Source: DATAQC01 sp051001215
GTDB lineage: Bacteria; Actinomycetota; Acidimicrobiia; Acidimicrobiales; AC-14
DNA: 9,715 nt
Direction of reading: 5' to 3'
NCBI GenBank assembly: GCA_051001215.1
Contig: JBPCNP010000128.1
Location: forward strand, 1 to 9,715
Shown: one piece after another, positions 1 through 6,410 of the stretch
How positions within the stretch are numbered: the stretch's first letter is position 1
How the letters are laid out: every line of letters starts with the position of its first letter
Notes under the pieces: generated by a model
Databases searched by the model: none
Seen by the model: the letters and a program-made list of their open reading frames with translations, nothing else
Told to the model about the DNA's origin: nothing
Made by a program: the position numbers and the translations under genes

Positions 1-1018
<1,018 letters not shown>

Positions 1019-1019
<1 letters not shown>

Positions 1020-1783
1020 TGTCCGCGGAGGTGCCGGAGACCCCGACGGGTGGAGTCCTGGGCCGCCTCGCTCGTGCCCAGGCGTCTGGTTCTGAGGCTC
1101 AGGACTCTCCCCCCGCCGATGCCGAGGCACCGGCGGACGGTCCGCCCGGTGCGTCTTCCACCTGGGACGAGCTGCGGGAGGCGGTCGGCGCCGAGGAAGC
1201 GGTGGTGCGGGTGTCGCTCGACGCCGACGAAACGGTCGACGGCGGCGAGAATGCCGACCCCGAGCTCATCGCCGAGGCCGAGCGCATTGCCGACGAGGCC
1301 CTGGCCGAGGCCCGGGCCGAGGAGGCAGCCGAGACCTCGGCCGGCGTCGACCAGGCAGAGCAGATCCTGCTCGATGATGTCGGCGCCCTGGCCGCCGAAC
1401 GGGACGACTACCTGGAACAGCTCAGGCGGGTCACGGCCGATTTCGACAACTACCGCAAGCGCATGCTCAAGCAGCAGAGCGAGCAGGTGGAGCGGGCGGC
1501 CGAGGCCCTGGTCGACAAGCTGCTCGATCCCCTCGACACCTTCGACCTGGCTCTGGCCCACGGCGAGGGTTTCGACCAGGTCCACACCAGGTTGCTCAGC
1601 GTGCTCCAGAAAGAGGGCCTCCAGCGCATCGACCCGACGGGCAAGCCGTTCGATCCGAACGAGGCCGACGCCGTGGCCCACGAGGACGCCGACGACGGAC
1701 CGGTGGTGTCGGAGGTGCTCCGTCTCGGGTACCGGTGGAAGGGGCGTGTCCTGCGACCCGCCATGGTGAAGGTGCGCGGGTGA
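1019..1783 (+). CDS. grpE: Nucleotide exchange factor GrpE
   Basis: Encodes 254 residues. GrpE is a cytoplasmic dimer that releases ADP from DnaK. Seen: an acidic, low-complexity N-terminal region (about residues 1-115, rich in Ala/Glu/Asp), a long helix with the signature RVTADFDNYRKRM (137-149), the four-helix-bundle segment LLDPLDTFDLAL (168-179), and the C-terminal beta domain from about 200 (GLQRIDPTGKPFDPNEADAV, then GYRWKGRVLRPAMVKV at the end). The family is usually 180-220 residues, so the extra length is in the disordered N-terminal extension. The ATG at 1019 overlaps the dnaK stop as TGATG and has no clear Shine-Dalgarno sequence, so coupling to dnaK translation is the likely start mechanism. 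dnaJ follows 6 bp after the stop. Confidence 0.96.
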
Positions 1784-1789
1784 GTTGCG

Positions 1790-2968
1790 ATGGCCCAGGC
1801 CCAGCGTGAGTGGTACGAGAAGGACTACTACAAGGTTCTCGGCGTCCCTGAGAAGGCGTCAGAGGACGAGCTGAGACGCGCCTACCGCAAGCTGGCCAAG
1901 GCCCACCACCCCGATGCCCATCCGGGCGGCGAGGAGCGCTTCAAGGAGATCTCGGCCGCCTACGACGTGGTCGGCGATGCCGACAAGCGCAAGGAGTACG
2001 ACGAGATCCGCCGTCTCGGCCCGATGGCCAACCCCTTCGCCGGTGCCGGCGCGCCCGGCCCCCGCGGCGCACAGGGCACGCGAGGCGGAGGAGGCGGCTT
2101 CAACTTCTCCAGCGACGATCTCGGGGGCGTGTTCGGTGACCTGTTCGGTCGCATTCGCGGCGGCGGCCAGCAGGGCCCCGGCGCCGGCCCTCGCCGGGGC
2201 GCCGACGTGGAGGCCGAGCTGCACCTGTCGTTCCTCGACGCCGCCCACGGGGCCACCACCGCGTTGAACCTCACCTCGGAGGCCACCTGCTCGACCTGTC
2301 ACGGCAGTGGGGCCGCTCCGGGCACGAGCGCAAGCGTGTGCCCCCGCTGCGCCGGAAGGGGCGTGACCGACGACAACCAGGGGTTCTTCTCGTTCAGCCG
2401 CCCCTGCCCCCAGTGCGGGGGAGCGGGCATGATCGTCGAGACACCCTGCCCGACGTGTCGCGGGGGCGGAACCGAGATGCGACCCCACCAGGTCAAGGTC
2501 CGCATTCCCGCCGGTGTGGCCAACGACCAGCGCATCCGGCTGAAGGGCAAGGGCGGGCCCGGCGCCCAGGGTGGCCCGGCCGGTGATCTCTATGTCATCG
2601 TCAAGGTCGCCCCCCACCCGCTGTTCGGCCGGCGCGGCCGCGACCTCACCGTGACCGTCCCCGTCACCTTCGCCGAGGCTGCCCTCGGGGCCGAGATCAA
2701 GGTCCCCACGCTCGACGACCCCGTCACCGTGAAGATCCCCGCCGGCACCCGCTCGGGGAAGACGTTCCGGGTGCGCAACCGGGGCATCCCGTCGGGCCCG
2801 ACGGCCGCGGCACGACCGGGATCCCCGCCGAAGTCGTCGAAGCCCGGCGACCTGCTGGTCACCGTCGATGTCGACGTGCCTGCTCAGCTGACGGCCGCGC
2901 AGCGAGAGGCCGTGGAAGCGCTGGCCGCGGTTTCGACCGACTCTCCCCGCTCCCACCTAGGGGTCTGA
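1790..2968 (+). CDS. dnaJ: Co-chaperone DnaJ (Hsp40, type I)
   Basis: Encodes 392 residues, normal for type I DnaJ. It delivers unfolded clients to DnaK and stimulates its ATPase. Seen in order: J domain (about 12-72) with the HPD tripeptide at 40-42; Gly/Phe-rich linker (about 82-135); zinc-binding domain with four CxxCxGxG-like repeats, cysteines at 167/170, 184/187, 206/209 and 220/223; then the two beta-barrel client-binding domains (PAGVANDQRIRLKGKG, GDLYVIVKVAPHPLFGRRG, IPAGTRSGKTFRVRNRG). A Pro/Ser-rich stretch near 336-351 looks like a small loop insertion before GDLLVTVDVDVP. The start ATG lies 6 bp after the grpE stop; the only Shine-Dalgarno candidate is a weak GGGTGA at 1778-1783. 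The DnaJ-DnaK-GrpE-HspR linkage makes this the operon copy, called DnaJ1 in other actinobacteria. Confidence 0.97.
   Translation: MAQAQREWYEKDYYKVLGVPEKASEDELRRAYRKLAKAHHPDAHPGGEERFKEISAAYDVVGDADKRKEYDEIRRLGPMANPFAGAGAPGPRGAQGTRGGGGGFNFSSDDLGGVFGDLFGRIRGGGQQGPGAGPRRGADVEAELHLSFLDAAHGATTALNLTSEATCSTCHGSGAAPGTSASVCPRCAGRGVTDDNQGFFSFSRPCPQCGGAGMIVETPCPTCRGGGTEMRPHQVKVRIPAGVANDQRIRLKGKGGPGAQGGPAGDLYVIVKVAPHPLFGRRGRDLTVTVPVTFAEAALGAEIKVPTLDDPVTVKIPAGTRSGKTFRVRNRGIPSGPTAAARPGSPPKSSKPGDLLVTVDVDVPAQLTAAQREAVEALAAVSTDSPRSHLGV
2959..2963 (+). promoter_or_regulatory. Ribosome binding site of hspR
   Basis: AGGGG lies 7 nt upstream of the GTG at 2971, inside the last codons of dnaJ. It supports that GTG as the hspR start. 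It is the clearest Shine-Dalgarno-like site in the window, in contrast to the genes from 3427 on, which have a promoter-like box there instead. Confidence 0.55.
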
Positions 2969-2970
2969 CG

Positions 2971-3339
2971 GTGGGCAACTTCGACCGGGGCGTGTACGTC
3001 ATCTCGGTGGCCGCCGAGCTGGCCGGCGTCCATCCCCAGACGTTGCGCATCTACGAACGCCGGGGCCTGCTCGACCCGGCCCGCACCGGTGGCGGCAGCC
3101 GCCGGTACAGCGAGCGCGACATCGCCCGCCTCCGTCGCATCCACGAGCTCACCGAGGCCGGTCTCAACCTGGCCGGGGTGAAAGCGGTGATGGAGCTGGA
3201 GGCCGAGATTGCCAGGTTGCGGAACCAGCTCAACCAGGTCGTGGCCGACGCCAAAGAGGCGATCGACCGCACCCACCGCCAGTACCGGCGCGATCTGGTG
3301 CCCGTCGAGCAGACCCCCGTGCGCTACCGCCGCGGCTGA
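2971..3339 (+). CDS. hspR: MerR-family heat shock repressor HspR
   Basis: Encodes 122 residues from a GTG start 2 bp after the dnaJ stop. Seen: an N-terminal winged helix-turn-helix of MerR type, VYVISVAAELAGVHPQTLR then IYERRGLLDPARTGGGSRRY (about 8-46) and SERDIARLRRI (47-57), followed by a long helix (about 70-105) expected to form the dimer coiled coil, and a basic tail. In Streptomyces and Mycobacterium HspR binds HAIR inverted repeats (CTTGAGT-N7-ACTCAAG) upstream of dnaK and uses DnaK as co-repressor, so heat shock relieves repression. No paired HAIR site is visible in this window, as expected if it lies upstream of dnaK. Being last in the operon, hspR would be autoregulated. No clpB follows it. 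Confidence 0.95.
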   Translation: MGNFDRGVYVISVAAELAGVHPQTLRIYERRGLLDPARTGGGSRRYSERDIARLRRIHELTEAGLNLAGVKAVMELEAEIARLRNQLNQVVADAKEAIDRTHRQYRRDLVPVEQTPVRYRRG

Positions 3340-3415
3340 GCCGGCCCTCTTGACGTTCTGGTCTGGTTCGCGGTGGCCAACGCCCCCGAACCCGACCGGT
3401 TCGATCGCCCGGCGT

Positions 3416-3421
3416 TATAGT
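3416..3421 (+). promoter_or_regulatory. Predicted -10 element (TATAGT) for the L,D-transpeptidase lipoprotein gene
   Basis: TATAGT matches the bacterial -10 consensus at 5 of 6 positions and stands out in GC-rich sequence. It ends 5 nt before the GTG at 3427, so transcription would begin at or next to the start codon, giving a leaderless or near-leaderless mRNA. No convincing -35 box is seen 16-18 bp upstream. The 87-bp gap 3340-3426 holds nothing else I can name. Confidence 0.5.
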
Positions 3422-3426
3422 GGCGG

Positions 3427-4329
3427 GTGGGAAGAGCGACGGCGGTGCGGACCGGGCTGATCGTCGCCCTGCTGGCGGCGGTGGTCGCCGCGTGCGGCAA
3501 CGGCCCATCGGCGGTGCGGTCGGTGGCCCCAGCGCCGGCACCCAATGCCACCTCGTCCACCACGGCGGCCGTCGGTCCTTCGTCGACACAGCCGGCAGCC
3601 GCCACGACGACGACGGTGCCGGGTCGTCGGACCACGGGCACGGTGGGAACGACCGCAGGTCCTGCACCGAAGCCGGCGGCGTCGCCGCCGCAGCCGTTGT
3701 CTTCCGAGACGGCGGTCAGGTCCATCGACGAGGTGGGCGACACCGGCGGGGCCACCAAGGTGGTCACCGTGGTCTCGTCGTCATGGTCGTCGTCCACGGC
3801 GACGCTCACCCTGTGGCAACGAGGCCCCGACGGCACGTGGGCCGCAGCCGGCGGCCCGTGGCCGGCGGGCGTGGGTCGGGCCGGCTGGGCCTACCAGCCG
3901 GGAGAGTCGACCCTGCGGTCACCGGTGGGCTCGTTCGGTTTCGGTACCGGCTTCGGCCTGCGCTCCGACCCGGGCTACGCCGGCGGATGGTTCGCCATCA
4001 GTGACACCGACTACTGGGTGGAGGATCCTGCCAGTCCCGGCTACAACACCCACCAGCAGGGGCCGGTCGACCCGGCCCACGCGCCCTGGGGCCACTTCGA
4101 GCATCTCGTCGACTATCCCGTGGCCTACCGCTTCGTAGCCCTGATCGACTTCAACGTCCCCGCTCGGGGCGGGATCGGCTCGGGCATCTTCCTCCACGAT
4201 TCCACGGGAGGGCCCACCGCCGGGTGCGTGAGCCTGCCCGAGGCCGAACTGCTCACCGCCCTGCGCTGGATCGACCCGGCCACGACCCGGATCGTCATGG
4301 GCCCGGCATCGGAGCTGCCGAAGCTGTAA
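3427..4329 (+). CDS. Lipoprotein with YkuD-like L,D-transpeptidase domain (COG3786 type)
   Basis: Encodes 300 residues from GTG. Seen: an n-region with Arg residues, the hydrophobic segment GLIVALLAAVVAAC, and a lipobox ending at Cys23, so export and lipid anchoring are predicted. Next comes a disordered Ala/Ser/Thr/Pro linker (about 25-95), then a C-terminal catalytic domain. That domain has PAGVGRAGWAYQPGESTLRS, VGSFGFGTGFGL, a YW-VEDP-SPGYN segment and the active-site block GSGIFLHDSTGGPTAGCVSLP, with His257 and nucleophile candidate Cys267. The spacing matches the YkuD family, but the usual (S/T)HGC is TAGC, as I recall from the COG3786 branch. The domain classically cross-links or modifies peptidoglycan tetrapeptides; the substrate here is inferred. 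A second in-frame GTG at 3445 also leaves an intact lipoprotein signal. The gene converges on the M15 lipoprotein gene. Confidence 0.85.
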   Translation: MGRATAVRTGLIVALLAAVVAACGNGPSAVRSVAPAPAPNATSSTTAAVGPSSTQPAAATTTTVPGRRTTGTVGTTAGPAPKPAASPPQPLSSETAVRSIDEVGDTGGATKVVTVVSSSWSSSTATLTLWQRGPDGTWAAAGGPWPAGVGRAGWAYQPGESTLRSPVGSFGFGTGFGLRSDPGYAGGWFAISDTDYWVEDPASPGYNTHQQGPVDPAHAPWGHFEHLVDYPVAYRFVALIDFNVPARGGIGSGIFLHDSTGGPTAGCVSLPEAELLTALRWIDPATTRIVMGPASELPKL

Positions 4330-4341
4330 CGGACGGGTCGT

Positions 4342-4358
4342 TCCCGTTCTTGACGGGA
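4342..4358. terminator. Possible bidirectional terminator hairpin between convergent genes
   Basis: TCCCGT (4342-4347) and ACGGGA (4353-4358) form a perfect 6-bp stem with a TCTTG loop, in the 40-bp gap between the two convergent stop codons. There is no T-run on either side and the stem is short, so this is only a plausible terminator. Confidence 0.35.
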
Positions 4359-4369
4359 GGTGGCGGGAA

Positions 4370-5134
4370 TCAGCCGCCGGTGGCCGAGAAGTGCTGGTAG
4401 TCCGGTGACGACCAACGACCACCCCACGACCAGCCGGCGGCGGCGAATGCACTCGTGAGCGGCCCTCCGGCGACGGCCATGCCCGGCCGGGAACGGGTGC
4501 GGTCGACATAGGGAGCTCCGGCCGGGGGGAGCGCGTCGGTACCCTGGATGTAGGGGTTCTCCACGGGGTTCACGTCGATGGCCTGGCCGTAGGCGTGGGC
4601 CGACCACTGCGGTGGCCCGGCGGCGACGGCCGAGCGGCAGTTGAACCCCGAGGTGTTGTCGGCGGCCATCGACGCATTGTCGTCGCCACCGAAGGCGTCG
4701 ATCGGTCGCATGCCCGAGATCGGGAAGCGCTCGTCGTAGAGCCGGTGGAACACCGAGATGGCGGCATCGGCGACGGTCGCGTCGACCACGACGGCGCCGT
4801 CGTGGGGTCGATCGTCGAAGCCCCAGTAGCTCAGCTTCACCGACCGCAGCCGGTCGGGGCCCACGGGGCACCCGTCGTGCCACGACCGCCCCAGATCGGT
4901 GGCCGATACCGGGGTCACCATCGCCGCGAAGGCGGGACTGGGAGCGACCGCGGTGGTGGTGACCGCCGGTGCCACCGTGCCCACCGGGGCCGCGGAGGTG
5001 CTCGTCGACCCCGCCGAGCCGGGTGCGGCCCGCACCGATTCCCCCGGGGAGGTCGAGCAGGCGGCGACGCCCAGAGCCGACAGGGCCAGAGCCGGCAGCG
5101 CCATTCGTGCCCACATGGGTCGTCGAGCGGACAC
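4370..5134 (-). CDS. Lipoprotein M15-type (VanY-like) metallopeptidase
   Basis: Encodes 254 residues. Seen: a signal sequence with lipobox LGVAAC (lipid-anchored Cys26), a Ser/Thr/Ala/Pro linker (about 27-70), then a peptidase domain. Its zinc-site motifs are WSAHAYGQAIDVNPVENPY (His180, Asp187) and SPDYQHFS (His248), the HxxxxxxD...H arrangement of M15 D-Ala-D-Ala carboxypeptidases and related L-Ala-D-Glu endopeptidases such as VanY and CwlK; FPISGMRPIDAFGGDDNASM and GWSWGGRW are also typical. Expected role: trimming or cleaving peptidoglycan stem peptides outside the membrane; the exact bond cannot be told from sequence. The GTG at 5134 is preferred because a TACGAT box lies 8 nt upstream; in-frame ATGs at codons 7 and 11 are alternatives with no ribosome binding site. 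It is divergent from the NlpC/P60 gene. Confidence 0.87.
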   Translation of the reverse strand: MSARRPMWARMALPALALSALGVAACSTSPGESVRAAPGSAGSTSTSAAPVGTVAPAVTTTAVAPSPAFAAMVTPVSATDLGRSWHDGCPVGPDRLRSVKLSYWGFDDRPHDGAVVVDATVADAAISVFHRLYDERFPISGMRPIDAFGGDDNASMAADNTSGFNCRSAVAAGPPQWSAHAYGQAIDVNPVENPYIQGTDALPPAGAPYVDRTRSRPGMAVAGGPLTSAFAAAGWSWGGRWSSPDYQHFSATGG

Positions 5135-5142
5135 GCCCGCTC

Positions 5143-5148
5143 ATCGTA
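5143..5148 (-). promoter_or_regulatory. Predicted -10 element (TACGAT) for the M15 lipoprotein gene
   Basis: On the minus strand TACGAT ends 8 nt before the GTG at 5134, so the transcript would start at about the start codon. No recognisable -35 box exists at normal spacing; that position is occupied by the divergent -10 box at 5166-5171. Confidence 0.5.
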
Positions 5149-5152
5149 GTTT

Positions 5153-5160
5153 GCACGTGC
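5153..5160. promoter_or_regulatory. 8-bp palindrome GCACGTGC at the centre of the divergent promoter region
   Basis: GCACGTGC is a perfect palindrome whose centre (5156.5) nearly coincides with the midpoint (5157) between the two opposite -10 boxes. It is placed where one dimeric regulator could affect both genes. An 8-bp palindrome can occur by chance in GC-rich DNA, so the operator role is only a suggestion. Confidence 0.3.
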
Positions 5161-5165
5161 CCCGG

Positions 5166-5171
5166 TACAGT
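5166..5171 (+). promoter_or_regulatory. Predicted -10 element (TACAGT) for the NlpC/P60 gene
   Basis: TACAGT fits the actinobacterial TANNNT pattern and ends 6 nt before the ATG at 5178, with no Shine-Dalgarno sequence between. This predicts a leaderless mRNA and helps fix the start at 5178 rather than at upstream in-frame codons. Confidence 0.5.
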
Positions 5172-5177
5172 CGGTCC

Positions 5178-6338
5178 ATGCTGCAACGGCGCCGGTGGCT
5201 GGTGCCGGTCCTGGCCGGGTTGACGGCGATGGTGGCGGTGTCGGCGACGGTAGTGGCCGTCACCCGGGCCCACCCCGGCGATGGGCGAGCGGTTCGGGCC
5301 ACGGCGGCCCGGTTGCCGCCGTCGCCACAGGCCGGGTCCCCGGCGGCGCCGGAGAACCATCCGGCGGCGCCACAGGCGCCACAGGCGCCACGGGCGGTCA
5401 TCGCACCCGCCCTGGTTGCGCCGCTCGCGGTGGGATCCGACGTCCTGGTCGACGTGAGCGTGGCCACGCTGTGGAGCGAGCCCCAGATGGCCAGGCCCGT
5501 CGACCAGCCGTCGCTCAGCGATCCCGTCGATGTCGACCGGTGGGTCTCCACCATGACGGTCGCCGAGAAGCGCTGGCTGGTGGGCCGCCTCGTCACCCAG
5601 GCCCTGTACGGCGAACGGGTGACCGTGGTGGAGACACGTGGCGACTGGGCCAGGGTGACCATCGGCGACCAGCCGACCTCGCTCGACCGGCGGGGCTATC
5701 CGGGCTGGCTGCCCGCGGTGCAGCTCAGCCGGCGACCCGCCAGTGCCGACACCGGGCGATCTGCAGCGGTCACCGCCCCGCGCTCGACGCTGCGCGATCC
5801 GGGACAACCCACCGGCCCCGGCTTTCAGGTGACCTATGCCACCAGGCTCCCTGTCCTGGCCGTCGATGACCAGTGGGTCACCGTGGCCACCCCGGACGAC
5901 GGCCGCGGCCTGTTGGCCCGGGCCGACGTGGACATCGTCGACTCGCCTCCGCACCCGGCCACGGGGCCGGAGCTGGTCAGGAGTGCCCAGCTCTTCTCCG
6001 GGGTCCCGTATCTGTGGGCGGGGACCTCGGCCCTGGGCTTCGACTGCTCAGGGCTCGTGTGGGCCGCGTTCCGGGCCCATGGGATCGTCGTCCCGCGCGA
6101 CGCCGACGACCAGGCCACGGCCGGCGTGTCCGTGAGCCCCTCCGAGCTCGCACCCGGGGACCTCCTGTTCTACGCCTCCGGCCCGGGGCCGGAGGCGGTC
6201 CACCATGTGGCCATGTACGTGGGGAACGGGATGATGATCCAGTCCCCGGCCACGGGAAGAGCGGTGGAGACGATCCCGGTCGCCGCTCCCTCGTTCGCCC
6301 GCGAATTCCGGGTCGCCCGCCGTTACGTGTCGCCCTGA
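5178..6338 (+). CDS. NlpC/P60 peptidoglycan endopeptidase with two SH3-like domains
   Basis: Encodes 386 residues. Seen: a basic N-terminus (MLQRRR), a hydrophobic segment (about 7-29) serving as signal peptide or membrane anchor, a Pro/Ala-rich linker with an APQ-APQ-APR repeat, two SH3b-like regions (about 87-190 and 195-260, the second with TLRDPGQPTGPGFQVTYATR), and a C-terminal NlpC/P60 domain (about 265-386). The nucleophile is Cys290 in GFDCSGLVWAAF and the base is His343 in HHVAMYVGNG; the third polar position appears to be Gln355 (MIQSPATG), where many members have His. The SH3-SH3-NlpC/P60 order resembles YkfC/DPP6-type gamma-D-glutamyl-diamino-acid endopeptidases, so cleavage of wall stem peptides or muropeptides is inferred. 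The frame is open further upstream to 4899, but that part is antisense to the M15 gene. Confidence 0.9.
   Translation: MLQRRRWLVPVLAGLTAMVAVSATVVAVTRAHPGDGRAVRATAARLPPSPQAGSPAAPENHPAAPQAPQAPRAVIAPALVAPLAVGSDVLVDVSVATLWSEPQMARPVDQPSLSDPVDVDRWVSTMTVAEKRWLVGRLVTQALYGERVTVVETRGDWARVTIGDQPTSLDRRGYPGWLPAVQLSRRPASADTGRSAAVTAPRSTLRDPGQPTGPGFQVTYATRLPVLAVDDQWVTVATPDDGRGLLARADVDIVDSPPHPATGPELVRSAQLFSGVPYLWAGTSALGFDCSGLVWAAFRAHGIVVPRDADDQATAGVSVSPSELAPGDLLFYASGPGPEAVHHVAMYVGNGMMIQSPATGRAVETIPVAAPSFAREFRVARRYVSP
5367..5393 (+). repeat. Three tandem copies of a 9-bp unit in the NlpC/P60 linker
   Basis: GCGCCACAG occurs twice and GCGCCACGG once, head to tail, encoding APQ-APQ-APR in the linker between membrane segment and SH3 region. 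Such a unit can change copy number by slippage, altering linker length without a frameshift. Confidence 0.8.
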
Positions 6339-6341
6339 CGA

Positions 6342-6359
6342 CGGCCTCCGTGGAGGCCG
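6342..6359 (+). terminator. GC-rich hairpin after the NlpC/P60 gene, likely terminator
   Basis: CGGCCTC (6342-6348), loop CGTG, GAGGCCG (6353-6359): a perfect 7-bp, nearly all G/C stem starting 4 nt after the NlpC/P60 stop. No T-run follows, so it would act as a U-less terminator, proposed for GC-rich actinobacteria, or only protect the 3' end of the mRNA. Confidence 0.55.
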
Positions 6360-6396
6360 GGTCTGGCGAAGGCCGGTCCCGCCGATGGGCCCGCCA

Positions 6397-6402
6397 TATC
6401 AT
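6397..6402 (+). promoter_or_regulatory. Predicted -10 element (TATCAT) for the SBBP-repeat protein gene
   Basis: TATCAT matches the -10 consensus at 5 of 6 positions, in a locally AT-richer patch, and ends 8 nt before the ATG at 6411. No Shine-Dalgarno sequence and no clear -35 box are seen. It implies an independent, probably leaderless transcript starting after the hairpin at 6342-6359. Confidence 0.55.
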
Positions 6403-6410
6403 CGACCCGA

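Noticed and set aside
3350..3355. TTGACG as a -35 box for the L,D-transpeptidase gene
   Set aside because: No -10-like sequence lies 16-18 bp downstream; the TATAGT box at 3416 is too far away.
5151..5156. TTGCAC as a -35 box for the NlpC/P60 gene
   Set aside because: Spacing to TACAGT is only 9 bp, too short for a sigma-70-type promoter.
4899..5177. Extending the NlpC/P60 gene to the upstream in-frame ATG at 4899
   Set aside because: That segment overlaps the M15 coding region antisense and would bury the hydrophobic signal; the -10 box at 5166-5171 and the MLQRRR-hydrophobic start favour 5178.
4125..5954. 609-codon open frame on the minus strand
   Set aside because: It runs through the L,D-transpeptidase 3' end, antisense to the NlpC/P60 gene and in another frame of the M15 gene; the protein is low-complexity Arg/Gly-rich with no domain. 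High GC makes long spurious frames common.
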